The position numbers and the translations under genes were made by a program. The notes under the pieces were generated by a model, which did no database searches, was not told where the DNA came from, and worked only from the letters and a program-made list of their open reading frames with translations. Positions 7,437 to 16,129 of a stretch of 39,017 bases of DNA are shown here, one piece after another. The first letter of the stretch is position 1, and every line of letters starts with the position of its first letter. The stretch comes from an uncultured Lachnospiraceae bacterium. GTDB lineage: Bacteria > Bacillota > Clostridia > Lachnospirales > Lachnospiraceae. The DNA is taken from the NCBI GenBank assembly GCA_947178125.1, contig CAMWXB010000038.1, positions 1 to 39,017 of the forward strand. The letters run 5' to 3'.

Positions 7437-8668
7437 TCTGATTTTGGATGGAGCAGGCTGCCGCGGACAATGGCATCGGCTCCATATTTTTGCCGGATTG
7501 AGTCCAGCGCTTTTTCGAGCTGCGCTTCTTTTGCTGCCGATAAATGTGGCTTACTGCTGTTTTTTGTTTCCTGTATGGCGGGAAGGTCAAACAGGCTGAG
7601 CTGCACGGGTTCCTGCGCGGAGAAAAGTCTTGAAGAGCGGATGCCGAGCAGCCGGATGGGGGTACCGTCCCAGAGTTCGTCGAACAGGGCGCAGGCAGTC
7701 CGGTAAATCGTATCACTGCCGGCGGTCGGGCTCTGCAGTGTCGTCTGATGGGAAACTTTTTTAAAAGTATTGTATTTGATTTCTACACTGATCATTTCGG
7801 CGGTCTGTTCCGCCCTGCGCAGTCTGCGGGCGACGGATTCGGACAGCTCCAGAAGAAAGTGGAAAGCTTCTTCTCTGGTGGCAGCGTCTTTTTCAAGTGT
7901 GATGGAATTGCCGATTCCTTTGGCTTCTGCGGCTTCTGTTTCTACGACGGAATCATCGATGCCGTTGGCATATTCCCAGAGCGTTTTCCCGTGGCTTTTC
8001 AAATGAGCCGTCACAATAGATAAATCGCTTTTCGCCAGATCTCCTATCGTCATGATTTCCAGTTTATGAAGCGTTTCGACGCTGGAGCGGCCGCATAAAA
8101 AGAGGGAAGAGACCGGAAGCGGCCACATTTTTTCCTGAATCTCATAAGAAAAGAGCGTGTGTGTTAAATCCGGTTTTTTAAAGTCAGAGGCCATCTTGGC
8201 GAGCACTTTGCGGTCGGAGATGCCGATATTGACCGTAAAGCCGAGCTGTTCCCGTATCTGGGTGCGGATGTGCCCGGCGGCAGCTGTCGGGGAAGAAAAA
8301 AGTTCCTGAATCGGGTTATAATCCATATAGCATTCATCGATGCTGACCTGCTCCAGGTCGGGGCAGATATCGGAAAGAAGCCGCATCATTTCGTCACTTC
8401 TTTTGCTATATAATTTATGGTCCGGGGACTCTATGTGCAGGCCAGGACATTTGCGCATGGCGTTGACGATTGGCTCTCCGGTCACGATGCCAAAAGCTTT
8501 CGCAGGAATGGATTTGGCGAGCACAACGCCGTGCCGCTTTGCCATATCGCCGCCGATGATGGCAGGAATGGTGCGAAGGTCGATAGCAGAGCCGTGCTGC
8601 ATCATATCCAGCGCGCTCCAGCTCAGATAAGCAGAATTGACATCAATATGAAAAATGATCTGCGCCAT
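7433..8668 (-). CDS. dinB: DNA polymerase IV (Y-family translesion polymerase)
   Basis: The 411-residue protein starts HIDVNSAYLSWSA, with the first catalytic aspartate. It carries SIDECYMD at about 110-117, with the paired acidic residues that bind metal for nucleotide transfer. The little-finger domain follows. EPVQLSLFDLP near residue 370 contains QLSLF, a beta-clamp binding motif. The enzyme copies damaged templates with low fidelity and acts at stalled forks. AAAGGGG lies about 8 nt before the ATG on the minus strand. The gene converges on the flavin reductase gene with a 4-nt overlap and no terminator between. Repeat D copy B lies just upstream (8699-8754). Confidence 0.95.
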   Translation of the reverse strand: MAQIIFHIDVNSAYLSWSALDMMQHGSAIDLRTIPAIIGGDMAKRHGVVLAKSIPAKAFGIVTGEPIVNAMRKCPGLHIESPDHKLYSKRSDEMMRLLSDICPDLEQVSIDECYMDYNPIQELFSSPTAAAGHIRTQIREQLGFTVNIGISDRKVLAKMASDFKKPDLTHTLFSYEIQEKMWPLPVSSLFLCGRSSVETLHKLEIMTIGDLAKSDLSIVTAHLKSHGKTLWEYANGIDDSVVETEAAEAKGIGNSITLEKDAATREEAFHFLLELSESVARRLRRAEQTAEMISVEIKYNTFKKVSHQTTLQSPTAGSDTIYRTACALFDELWDGTPIRLLGIRSSRLFSAQEPVQLSLFDLPAIQETKNSSKPHLSAAKEAQLEKALDSIRQKYGADAIVRGSLLHPKSD

Positions 8669-8698
8669 GCCAGGGTCCCCTTTCTTTCAATCTGCGAA

Positions 8699-8754
8699 CT
8701 TTGGGCCGGCGCTGAAAGCGTCTTGGCGCCAATATTCGCAAGACGAATAAATTC
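8699..8754 (-). repeat. Dispersed intergenic repeat D, copy B
   Basis: Read on the minus strand it aligns with 5122-5178: same core, same direction relative to the next start codon. It includes the palindrome TTGGCGCCAA. An A/T-rich hairpin (AAAAATC-AAA-GATTTTT, 8762-8779) lies next to it on the upstream side. Confidence 0.6.
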
Positions 8755-8825
8755 GTCTATGAAAAATCTTTGATTTTTCAATCTATTTTACCACGGAACA
8801 GCAGGAAAAAGGAATGGAATATCTA

Positions 8826-8854
8826 TTTACTTTTCAGGGAAATACTGCTAGAAT
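8826..8854 (+). promoter_or_regulatory. Promoter of the LysM/M23 hydrolase gene
   Basis: TTTACT (8826-8831), a 17-nt spacer ending in TGC, and TAGAAT (8849-8854). The same extended -10, TGCTAGAAT, precedes the second wall hydrolase gene at 23283. The leader of about 83 nt contains GACGCC..GGCGCC (8883-8906), a weak hairpin. Confidence 0.65.
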
Positions 8855-8943
8855 ATTAAATGTTACGAATTTGTTACATGATTGACGCCAGAACATTTTA
8901 GGCGCCGCCCTGATTCGCAGACGGATAAAAAAGAGGGATTCTT

Positions 8944-10518
8944 ATGAAATTTATCAGCAGACATTATAAAAAGATGAAAATTGCATATATTAAAGGTGCA
9001 GCATTTGCAGCGACGATCGCAGCTTTTGCCCTGCCTCATTATCAGAAGCTGGAAAGTACGGGAGACAATATTTTTATTGTCAGTCTGAATGGGGAGGAAG
9101 TGGGCGTTGTCGGAGACCTGGACAGGATCGATAACTGCCTGATCGCCGCCAGAAGACAGATTGCCGGTGACAGCGACGAAATGGTGCTGGCAGATGGCGA
9201 TATTACTTATGAGGGACAAGAGGTACTTTGGGGAGAAATTGATGACGAGAGTGTCATAATTGACAATATGACAACTGTTCTGCGCGGAAGCGTGAAGGAG
9301 ACGCTGAACAGGTCTTATACGGTGAAGATCAACGAATATACGGTCAATCTTTCCAGTACCGAGGAAGTGCTGGCATTATTGCAGGCATCTCTTGGGAAAT
9401 ACGATACGGAAAAGGAATATTATGTGGATCTTGTCATGGACCCTGCGCGGGAACTGAATGTGCTCACAACCGCTATTTATGAAAAAGAAGAAGCGGTGGA
9501 AGAAGAAAAAGCCATGATCGTGAGCGCCGGTATCGATGCGGAACTCGATGGTATTTTTGCATCCGTTGAGCCGGAGAAAGAAAAAGATTTTTCCGATTAT
9601 GAACTGGGTCTTCAGACCATTCGTTTCGGTGATACGGTGGAGGTCGTGGAAGCTTATCTGCAGGATTATGAGATCACCTCTTTGCAGGATGCGATAGAGG
9701 AAGTGACAAAAGACCAGGAAAAGGAGCAGATTTATGAGGTAGTATCCGGAGACACGCTTTCCCAGATCGCGGAACGGAACGAACTTACCCTGGAAGCGCT
9801 GATTGCCATGAATGATACGATTGAGAATGAAAATTCGACCATTCGTGTCGGGGACGAACTGATCATAACCGTTCCGGAGCCGGAGCTTTCCGTGGAGCGT
9901 ACGGAAGAGGTTTATTACGAGGAAGATTACGAGGCAGAAATTATTTATGTGGATAACGATGACTGGTATACGACACAGACGAAAACGCTTCAGGAGCCGT
10001 CTGCGGGACACAGAATCGTCGTGGCAGATGTATCTTACCGTAATCAGGAAGAAGTCAGCAGGGAAATCCTGAAAGAAGAGATTACTTATGAGGCGGTGCC
10101 GAAGATCGTAGAGCGTGGAACAAAGATTCCGCCAACTTATATCAAGCCGATTTCGGGCGGCAGAATGTCATCGGGCTTCGGCCGGAGAAATGCACCGACG
10201 AGAGGCGCTAGCACCTATCACAAAGGGATTGACTGGGCAACGCCGACTGGTACGGCGGTTATGGCATCTTCGGCCGGAACGGTCGTCAAAGCGGGCTGGG
10301 GAAGCGGCTACGGCTATGTGGTCTATATCAATCACGCGGATGGCAGACAGACAAGATACGGCCACCTGAGCAAAGTATTGGTAACGACAGGCCAGACGGT
10401 CTCCCAGGGCCAGAAAATTGCTCTGAGCGGAAATACCGGCGTCAGCACCGGGCCTCATGTGCACTTTGAAATTCTGATCAATGGTACGCAGGTCAATCCG
10501 CTGAATTATTTGAATTAA
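8944..10518 (+). CDS. Secreted or membrane-anchored M23 peptidase with LysM and G5 domains
   Basis: The 524-residue protein has an N-terminal hydrophobic segment (about 17-32, GAAFAATIAAFALP) after basic residues, serving as signal or anchor. A mostly acidic region follows. LysM starts at about 261 (YEVVSGDTLSQIAERN) and binds peptidoglycan. A G5-like domain covers about 315-395. The M23 lysostaphin-type domain runs from about 407 to the end, with HKGID at about 425, YGHLS and HVHFE at about 504 supplying the zinc ligands and catalytic histidine. It should cut peptide cross-bridges of the wall. Related proteins act in cell separation or sporulation; which applies here cannot be told. GAGGGA lies 7 nt before ATG 8944. 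Confidence 0.92.
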   Translation: MKFISRHYKKMKIAYIKGAAFAATIAAFALPHYQKLESTGDNIFIVSLNGEEVGVVGDLDRIDNCLIAARRQIAGDSDEMVLADGDITYEGQEVLWGEIDDESVIIDNMTTVLRGSVKETLNRSYTVKINEYTVNLSSTEEVLALLQASLGKYDTEKEYYVDLVMDPARELNVLTTAIYEKEEAVEEEKAMIVSAGIDAELDGIFASVEPEKEKDFSDYELGLQTIRFGDTVEVVEAYLQDYEITSLQDAIEEVTKDQEKEQIYEVVSGDTLSQIAERNELTLEALIAMNDTIENENSTIRVGDELIITVPEPELSVERTEEVYYEEDYEAEIIYVDNDDWYTTQTKTLQEPSAGHRIVVADVSYRNQEEVSREILKEEITYEAVPKIVERGTKIPPTYIKPISGGRMSSGFGRRNAPTRGASTYHKGIDWATPTGTAVMASSAGTVVKAGWGSGYGYVVYINHADGRQTRYGHLSKVLVTTGQTVSQGQKIALSGNTGVSTGPHVHFEILINGTQVNPLNYLN

Positions 10519-10613
10519 ATGTAAGGGCATGGCAGAGGAAAGTTCCTTTGTCGGCACGCTTTCGCACCATGGCGCGAATCTGTGGTGCGAAGAAGGTACG
10601 CAAAGCGGACCGT
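10519..10613 (+). repeat. Decayed long-hairpin element L4
   Basis: It contains GGCACGCTTTCGC (10553-10565), the motif shared by elements L1-L3, followed by a perfect 9-bp stem TTCGCACCA (10561-10569) / TGGTGCGAA (10583-10591). Outer arms are not clearly matched, so I treat it as a degenerate member. GCAGAGGAAA here also occurs in the right arm of L2. Confidence 0.4.
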
Positions 10614-10662
10614 AGAAATTCTTAGTCTGCGTTCTCGGCAGACTTAGAATTTCTCTTCGCAC
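10614..10662 (-). repeat. Structured intergenic element S2 (inverted copy)
   Basis: Arms 10614-10630 and 10638-10654 pair over 17 bp with one mismatch around a 7-nt loop. On the minus strand it begins GTGCGAAGAGAAATTCTAAG, matching the opening GTGTGAGAAGAAATTCTAAAG of S4 at 28062. Here the internal loop has become paired. It abuts the -35 box of the murA promoter. Confidence 0.55.
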
Positions 10663-10690
10663 TTTACAAATGTGAAAAATATGGTATACT
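10663..10690 (+). promoter_or_regulatory. Candidate promoter of murA
   Basis: TTTACA (10663-10668), a 16-nt spacer and TATACT (10685-10690). It leaves a leader of about 120 nt before ATG 10818. Confidence 0.6.
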
Positions 10691-10817
10691 GTATTGTAAT
10701 TGCTTAAGACAAACAGGATGCCCCACAGGGCTCCTTTCTATATGACAGATAAATGAAAAACAGGTTGAAAATAAAATAATATTTGCATTTGCGATTGAAT
10801 GATGCAGGGGACTATAT

Positions 10818-12110
10818 ATGGAACAATATGCGATTAAAGGTGGGAATCCGTTAGTCGGAGAGGTGGAGATTGGCGGTGCGAAAAATGCTGCGCTGGCGAT
10901 TCTGGCCGCTGCTGTAATGACGGATGAGACTGTTTTGATAGAAAATGTACCGGATGTAAGAGATACCAATGTATTATTGCAGGCGATGGAAAGCATCGGC
11001 GTTATTGTAACGAAACTGGACAGGCACACTGTCAAAGTCAATGCATCTCAGGTTCACGACCTGGTGATTGAGGATGATTATATCAAAAAAATCAGAGCGT
11101 CCTATTATCTGATCGGTGCGCTTCTCGGGAAATATAAGAAGGCAGAAGTTGCACTGCCCGGCGGGTGCAATATCGGGCTTCGGCCAATTGACCAGCATAT
11201 AAAAGGTTTTCGTGCGCTTGGGGCTAATGTCAGGATTGAACACGGACTGATTATTACGGAAACGGAGAAATTAGTAGGAAATCATATTTATATGGATGTT
11301 GTAACAGTCGGTGCGACTATTAATGTGATGATGGCATCTGTTATGGCTGAGGGGCAGACGATTATCGAGAATGCGGCCAAAGAGCCTCATGTCGTAGACC
11401 TGGCCAATTTCCTGAACAGCATGGGAGCAAGTATTAAAGGCGCGGGCACGGATGTGATTAAGATCAAAGGCGTATCCAGACTACATGGGACGGAATATAC
11501 GATTATTCCGGATCAAATTGAAGCGGGCACTTTTATGTTCGCCGCAGCGGTAACGAAAGGCGATGTTACGGTAAAGAATGTCATACCAAAGCATTTGGAA
11601 TCCATCAGCGCGAAGCTTCTGGAAATCGGATGTGAACTGGAAGAATCTGATGATGCCGTCAGAGTCGTTGCATCCAAACCGCTTGGACATACGCATGTAA
11701 AGACACTGCCTTATCCGGGATTCCCGACAGACATGCAGCCGCAGATTACGGTCGCGCTTGGACTCTCCGGCGGGACAAGCATTGTGACGGAAAGCATTTT
11801 TGAAAATCGTTTTAAATATGTCGATGAGCTTACCAGAATGGGAGCCAATATCAAAGTAGAGAGCAATACCGCAATTATCGATGGGGTCGAGAAATATACC
11901 GGAGCAAGTATTTCCGCGCCTGACCTGCGGGCGGGAGCTGCGCTCGTTATCGCAGCGCTGGCGGCCGAAGGAACGACGACTATCGATGATATTCAGTATA
12001 TTGAACGGGGCTATGAAGATTTCGATCTTAAACTGCAGTCATTAGGCGCACAGATTGAGAAGATCAGTTCGGAGAGAGATTTCCAGAAATTTAAATTAAA
12101 AGTTGTTTAA
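10818..12110 (+). CDS. murA: UDP-N-acetylglucosamine 1-carboxyvinyltransferase
   Basis: The 430-residue enzyme moves enolpyruvate from PEP to UDP-GlcNAc, the first committed step of peptidoglycan synthesis, in the cytosol. The N-terminus IKGGNPLVGEVEIGGAKNAA has the essential lysine of GAKNAA. The loop PGGCNIGLRPIDQH (about 114-127) has the active-site cysteine that fosfomycin attacks, so the protein should be fosfomycin-sensitive. PTDMQPQ and DLRAGAALVIAALAAEG are further family signatures. Length is typical. Firmicutes often carry two MurA paralogues; the second is not in this window. GCAGGGG, about 9 nt before the start, is the likely ribosome site. Confidence 0.95.
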   Translation: MEQYAIKGGNPLVGEVEIGGAKNAALAILAAAVMTDETVLIENVPDVRDTNVLLQAMESIGVIVTKLDRHTVKVNASQVHDLVIEDDYIKKIRASYYLIGALLGKYKKAEVALPGGCNIGLRPIDQHIKGFRALGANVRIEHGLIITETEKLVGNHIYMDVVTVGATINVMMASVMAEGQTIIENAAKEPHVVDLANFLNSMGASIKGAGTDVIKIKGVSRLHGTEYTIIPDQIEAGTFMFAAAVTKGDVTVKNVIPKHLESISAKLLEIGCELEESDDAVRVVASKPLGHTHVKTLPYPGFPTDMQPQITVALGLSGGTSIVTESIFENRFKYVDELTRMGANIKVESNTAIIDGVEKYTGASISAPDLRAGAALVIAALAAEGTTTIDDIQYIERGYEDFDLKLQSLGAQIEKISSERDFQKFKLKVV

Positions 12111-12116
12111 TTGCTA

Positions 12117-12145
12117 TTGACAGTATCATACAATAGGTGTATGTT
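12117..12145 (+). promoter_or_regulatory. Promoter of the SAM riboswitch-metK transcript
   Basis: TTGACA (12117-12122), a 17-nt spacer and TATGTT (12140-12145), 7 nt after the murA stop. Transcription would start about 45 nt before the riboswitch. Confidence 0.65.
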
Positions 12146-12196
12146 ATCATATAGATATGGATATCATATAAATATGAAAATTTAATATTGTGTGTT

Positions 12197-12309
12197 CTCT
12201 TATTCAGAGTGGTGGAGATACAGAGGATCGATGAAACCACAGCAACCCCGGTATGGAAGGTGCTAACCTGAGCGAACAAACTGCCTTATGGCAGCTCGAA
12301 CAATAAGAG
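12197..12309 (+). promoter_or_regulatory. SAM-I (S-box) riboswitch
   Basis: P1 is CTCTTATT (12197-12204) with AATAAGAG (12302-12309). Conserved S-box segments are all present in order: CAGAGTGGTGGAG, GATCGATGAAACCACAGCAACC, GGAAGGTGCTAA and the closing GAGCGAACAA and GCAGCTCGAACAAT regions. It binds S-adenosylmethionine. With ligand, P1 forms and leaves the downstream terminator free; without it, AATAAG (12302-12307) can pair with CTTATT (12336-12341) and break the terminator. It controls metK directly. Confidence 0.95.
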
Positions 12310-12331
12310 GATTTGATTATCGACTGTCAGG

Positions 12332-12361
12332 TCCGCTTATTTCAGATAAGCGGATTTTTTT
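12332..12361 (+). terminator. Riboswitch-controlled terminator
   Basis: TCCGCTTAT (12332-12340), loop TTCAG, ATAAGCGGA (12346-12354), then seven T. The left arm overlaps the proposed antiterminator partner of P1. Confidence 0.9.
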
Positions 12362-12397
12362 GTACAGACAAAAGTAAAAAGAAAAAGGAGAAGAAAG

Positions 12398-13585
12398 ATG
12401 GAAAAAAGATTATTTACTTCCGAATCAGTAACCGAAGGCCATCCTGACAAAGTGTGCGATGCGATTTCCGACGCCATTCTGGATGCCTGCATGGAAAAAG
12501 ACCCGATGAGCCGTGTTGCATGCGAGACAGCGACCTGTACAGGCTTTGTTCTGGTAACAGGAGAGATTACCACAAACGCTTATGTGGATATTCAGAAAAT
12601 CGTGCGCGATACTGTAAAAGAAATCGGCTACACGAAGTCAGAGTATGGATTTGACGGAAACACCTGCGCCGTTATGGTAGCAATCGACGAACAGTCAGCG
12701 GATATCGCGATGGGCGTTGACAAAGCGCTGGAAGCAAAACGTCAGGAAATGTCCGAAGAAGAAATTGAAGCGACAGGCGCTGGCGATCAGGGTATGATGT
12801 TCGGTTATGCGACAAATGAAACCGAAGAATATATGCCTTATCCGATTTCCCTTGCGCACAAGCTGGCATTGCAGCTGACCAAGGTTCGAAAAGACGGTAC
12901 GCTGGGCTATTTAAGACCGGACGGCAAGAGCCAGGTATCCGTAGAATATGATGAGAACGGTAAGCCGGTAAGATTGGAGGCAGTCGTTTTATCAACACAG
13001 CATGATGCTGATGTGACACAGGAGCAGATTCATGAAGATATCAAAAAATATGTTTTCGATCCCGTGCTTCCGGCAGAACTGATCGATGCCGATACGAAGT
13101 TCTTCATCAATCCGACAGGCCGTTTTGTAATCGGTGGTCCTCACGGCGACGCAGGTCTTACAGGCCGTAAGATTATCGTAGATACATATGGCGGCTATGC
13201 GCGTCACGGCGGCGGTGCATTCTCAGGAAAAGACTGCACAAAGGTTGACCGTTCTGCGGCATATGCTGCACGTTACGTTGCAAAGAATATCGTGGCAGCA
13301 GGCCTTGCAGAGAAATGTGAGATTCAGCTGTCTTATGCGATCGGTGTAGCGCATCCGACTTCCATTATGGTAGATACCTTCGGCACCGGAAAAGTATCCG
13401 ACGAAAAGCTTGTGGAAATTGTCCGCGAGCAGTTCGACCTTCGTCCGGCGGGTATCATCAAAATGCTCGACTTACGCCGCCCGATTTACAAGCAGACTGC
13501 AGCTTACGGACATTTTGGACGTAACGATCTGAATCTGCCTTGGGAGAAACTCGACAAGGTGGATGTTCTGAAGAAATACCTTTAA
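12398..13585 (+). CDS. metK: S-adenosylmethionine synthetase
   Basis: The 395-residue enzyme joins methionine and ATP to make S-adenosylmethionine in the cytosol. Signatures are [20 protein letters not shown] (10-29), [12 protein letters not shown] (about 127-138), and [20 protein letters not shown] near 270, the phosphate-binding loop. Length is normal. AAAAGGAG sits 7 nt before the ATG. The SAM riboswitch in the leader gives end-product control. Confidence 0.97.
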   Translation: MEKRLFTSESVTEGHPDKVCDAISDAILDACMEKDPMSRVACETATCTGFVLVTGEITTNAYVDIQKIVRDTVKEIGYTKSEYGFDGNTCAVMVAIDEQSADIAMGVDKALEAKRQEMSEEEIEATGAGDQGMMFGYATNETEEYMPYPISLAHKLALQLTKVRKDGTLGYLRPDGKSQVSVEYDENGKPVRLEAVVLSTQHDADVTQEQIHEDIKKYVFDPVLPAELIDADTKFFINPTGRFVIGGPHGDAGLTGRKIIVDTYGGYARHGGGAFSGKDCTKVDRSAAYAARYVAKNIVAAGLAEKCEIQLSYAIGVAHPTSIMVDTFGTGKVSDEKLVEIVREQFDLRPAGIIKMLDLRRPIYKQTAAYGHFGRNDLNLPWEKLDKVDVLKKYL

Positions 13586-13596
13586 TGATATTTAAA

Positions 13597-13629
13597 GCGG
13601 TTCGGAGAAAATTGTCTCTGAGCTGCTTT
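13597..13629 (+). terminator. Rho-independent terminator of metK
   Basis: GCGGTTCGGAGA pairs, with some G-U pairs, to TCTCTGAGCTGC around a short A/T loop, followed by seven T. It starts about 13 nt after the metK stop. Confidence 0.75.
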
Positions 13630-13758
13630 TTTTGTGCAAGGATAGAGAGGTAAAATTTAAAAATAAGCCTTATAATGATAAAGACAAATTTTTGTCTATA
13701 AAGCACAATATGAGGTATGGATACCCATTGCAAAGAAAAAGGAGTAACGGAGGAACTT

Positions 13759-14238
13759 ATGGACGAGAAATTTAATATGTTTCTGGAAACGGTTGATGAG
13801 CGTTTCTACAGCTTTGCAAGCCAAATCAACGAGTATCTGACAGAGAGCGGCTGCAAGTGTGATATAAAACTGCAAAAAAGCGGATATGCTGTGTCCTATG
13901 TGTTGAATAGCAGCAAAAAGACTTTAGCAACATTTGTATCCCGAAAAACGGGAATGAAACTCCGCATTTACCCCGAACATATACAAGAATACCAGAGCTT
14001 TCTTGATACACTGCCCGAAAAGGTAAAAAAGGAAATCAAGAAAGCGTCCGTCTGCAAACGACTTATCAATCCCGATGACTGTAATCCGAAATGTGTAATG
14101 GGATATACCTTTGTATTGGATGGTGAGCAGTATCAGAAATGCCGCTATATGGCGTTCCAGCCTGCATTGAGTGAGGAAAACAATCCATACATAAAGCAGT
14201 TTTTAGAGAAAGAATTGCGGGCAGGTGCAGCGTTATAA
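13759..14238 (+). CDS. Conserved hypothetical protein, 159 aa
   Basis: This soluble protein has no signal or membrane segment. I recognise similar proteins in Clostridia but no function. CGGAGG at 13748-13753 lies 5 nt before ATG 13759, which I prefer to the in-frame ATG at 13717. Visible features are an N-terminal helix (FNMFLETVDERFYSFASQIN), a beta-rich middle (KCDIKLQKSGYAVSYVLNSS) and several cysteines. Two of these are in CKRLINPDDCNPKC (about 118-131), with another in the later YQKCRYMAFQP, a pattern that could bind metal. It stands alone between the metK terminator and the convergent carboxypeptidase gene. Confidence 0.75.
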   Translation: MDEKFNMFLETVDERFYSFASQINEYLTESGCKCDIKLQKSGYAVSYVLNSSKKTLATFVSRKTGMKLRIYPEHIQEYQSFLDTLPEKVKKEIKKASVCKRLINPDDCNPKCVMGYTFVLDGEQYQKCRYMAFQPALSEENNPYIKQFLEKELRAGAAL

Positions 14239-14293
14239 AACTTTCTTTGCGAGCATTGGGATGTGATGGAGACGATTGCGGACAAAAATCATA

Positions 14294-14331
14294 TTTCAGG
14301 CTGGTTTAGTAGAGGCTAAATCAGCCTGAAA
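14294..14331 (-). terminator. Terminator hairpin between convergent genes
   Basis: Arms 14294-14309 and 14316-14331 pair over 16 bp with one G-U and a 6-nt loop. On the minus strand a T-rich tail (ATATGATTTTTG) follows, so it suits the carboxypeptidase gene. For the plus strand there is no T-run. Confidence 0.65.
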
Positions 14332-14367
14332 ACATTATATGATATGAATATTTACGATAACACTATC

Positions 14368-15867
14368 TTAAAGCCCATAAATTTCTGTATATTTCGTCTT
14401 AAAATATCGGATCAATGGCTCGGCAGATACTTCTTTACCGCATACCGCAGCAATCACTTCCTTTGGTTTCCGTGTGCTGCCATACCAGTGAATCTTCTGA
14501 TTCAGCCATTTGGTAATTTCATCGATTTTTCCGTTCCGAAGCAGTTCATCTGCATCGCCGAGATCTTCCTGAAGCGCATCGAGCAGCATTCCGTCATAAA
14601 TACTTCCCAGAAGATAAGATGGAAAATACCCGAAAGAGCCATCTGACCAGTGCATGTCCTGCAAGATACCTTCAGCGCTGTTGGGCGGCGTGATCTGCAG
14701 GTATTCCTGCATCTTCCGGTTCCAGAGCGCCGGGAGCTCATCGACCGGAACTCGGTCTCTGAAAATTGCCTTTTCCATCTCATAGCGCAGGATAATGTGG
14801 AAACAGTAGGTCACTTCATCTGCATTTACGCGGATAAAACTATTTTTTACATGGTTGATCTCCTGGTAGAAATCTTCCAGCGGAATTTCCTGAAAAGGTG
14901 GCAGCAATTCGCCCAGCTTATCGTAAATGGGAATCCAGAAATTCTTATTTCTGCCCAGAATGTTCTCATAAAACCGGGACTGGCTCTCATGAAGGCCCAT
15001 ATAGCGGCAGCTTCCGGCAACCGTGTTATCATATTCCGGGTTGATGTTCTGCTCGAAAATACCGTGTCCACCCTCGTGAATGGCGGAGAAAATGGAACTT
15101 AAAGGATCGTGTTCGTAATAATGATTTGTTACCCGCACATCTTTGGAAGAAAAATTCAGGGTAAAAGGATGCTCCGTCTCCCCAACGCTTCCGGCGTCTT
15201 TCCGAAAACCGATATAATCAAGCAGCATATCCTGTACTTTCTTCTGTCCGTTCGGATCAAAATACCCGCTAAAAGCCGGATTTTCCGGTTTCTGCTTTTC
15301 GAGAATCGCTTTTACCAGAGGAATCAGTTCCCTTTTCAGGTCTTCGAACAGTGTGTCTATCGTGGCAGAATCCATATCTTCCTCGTACTGGTCAAGAAGT
15401 GCGTCGTAAACTTCCTTTCCGGGGTCGGTGTAACCGGTCATTTCTCTGGTCAGTTCGATGATTTTCTGAAGATGGGGAGCGAACAGGCTAAAGTCTGACT
15501 TGTCCTTTACTTCTTCCCAAACGATACCGGCCTGTGCCTGGGTCTGCACGAAAGTATTGTAAAGCTCTGCCGGAATCCTTTTGTTTCGGTCGTAATCTTT
15601 CTTCATATATTTAACGATATATTGCCAGGTATCCGTAAGTTCTTCAAATTCCGCCGGCTCTGCCAGTCCGGCCAGCATCTCGCCGAGCCGCTCGGAAGTG
15701 GACATGGCGAAATGTTCTGACGAAAAATGGGTCAGAGCGTCCACATGTCCGGCCTGCCCCAATTTCGGCGTGACTGTTTTCATATCCCAGTACAGCAGCG
15801 TGATCACATGTTCGTATTGGTTCATTTTGTTCAGATAATCCTGAAACTCTTCAAATAGTTTGCTCAT
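14368..15867 (-). CDS. M32 family carboxypeptidase (carboxypeptidase Taq type)
   Basis: The 499-residue zinc metallopeptidase removes C-terminal residues from peptides in the cytosol. The N-terminus FQDYLNKMNQYEHVITLLYW and the active-site AIHEGGHGIFEQN near residue 264 are clear. HEGGH is the HExxH zinc motif. The glutamate ligand should lie in GLHESQSRFYEN shortly after it. GSIYDGMLL near the end is a further family block. ATG 15867 (MSKLFEEF) has AAAGGA about 8 nt ahead. An in-frame ATG at 15888 is further upstream and has no good site. The gene is single, with its own promoter and a terminator hairpin. Confidence 0.93.
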   Translation of the reverse strand: MSKLFEEFQDYLNKMNQYEHVITLLYWDMKTVTPKLGQAGHVDALTHFSSEHFAMSTSERLGEMLAGLAEPAEFEELTDTWQYIVKYMKKDYDRNKRIPAELYNTFVQTQAQAGIVWEEVKDKSDFSLFAPHLQKIIELTREMTGYTDPGKEVYDALLDQYEEDMDSATIDTLFEDLKRELIPLVKAILEKQKPENPAFSGYFDPNGQKKVQDMLLDYIGFRKDAGSVGETEHPFTLNFSSKDVRVTNHYYEHDPLSSIFSAIHEGGHGIFEQNINPEYDNTVAGSCRYMGLHESQSRFYENILGRNKNFWIPIYDKLGELLPPFQEIPLEDFYQEINHVKNSFIRVNADEVTYCFHIILRYEMEKAIFRDRVPVDELPALWNRKMQEYLQITPPNSAEGILQDMHWSDGSFGYFPSYLLGSIYDGMLLDALQEDLGDADELLRNGKIDEITKWLNQKIHWYGSTRKPKEVIAAVCGKEVSAEPLIRYFKTKYTEIYGL

Positions 15868-15926
15868 GTTCTTGTCCTTTCCTATCATTCTGTTCTTGTT
15901 GGATGTTTCATGCTTTTAATGTAATT

Positions 15927-15955
15927 ATTATAACGAATCGGCAAAGCGGTGTAAA
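15927..15955 (-). promoter_or_regulatory. Promoter of the M32 carboxypeptidase gene
   Basis: On the minus strand, TTTACA (15955-15950), a 17-nt spacer and a perfect TATAAT (15932-15927). It lies 60 nt upstream of ATG 15867. Confidence 0.75.
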
Positions 15956-16017
15956 GTTATCATCAGGCATTACTTCTACCGGATATAGAACGGATATAGG
16001 GCCTTTTGGAATTAAAG

Positions 16018-16045
16018 AGGATTTGTCGAAAGACATATCCTTTTT
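16018..16045 (+). terminator. Terminator-like hairpin with no upstream gene
   Basis: AGGATTTGTC-GAAA-GACATATCCT (one mismatch) is followed by a run of T. No plus-strand gene precedes it; the neighbouring gene runs the other way. It may be left from a lost gene, or serve an unseen small RNA starting near 15960. Confidence 0.5.
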
Positions 16046-16058
16046 GGGCAGAATATTG

Positions 16059-16064
16059 TATAAT
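16059..16064 (+). promoter_or_regulatory. Candidate -10 box of dnaE
   Basis: TATAAT at 16059-16064. The -35 position (16036-16041, TATCCT) is poor, so activation or an alternative promoter is possible. Confidence 0.45.
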
Positions 16065-16066
16065 AG

Positions 16067-16114
16067 ACCCAAACCTTATAGGCTTGGGTTACAGGAATTA
16101 CTTCGTAATTCCTG
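16067..16114 (+). other. Paired hairpins in the dnaE leader
   Basis: ACCCAA..TTGGGT (16067-16089) and the perfect 10-bp CAGGAATTAC-TTC-GTAATTCCTG (16092-16114) would begin the transcript almost at its 5' end. This could protect the RNA or shape translation of the small frame that follows. Confidence 0.5.
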
Positions 16115-16129
16115 CAGGTGTGCTGATGA

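Noticed and set aside
9376..10011. 211-codon minus-strand frame
   Set aside because: Antisense to the LysM/M23 gene; no ribosome site or recognisable domain.
16024..16030. TGTCGAA, a perfect Spo0A box core
   Set aside because: A seven-base match is expected by chance in 39 kb and this one is part of a hairpin stem.
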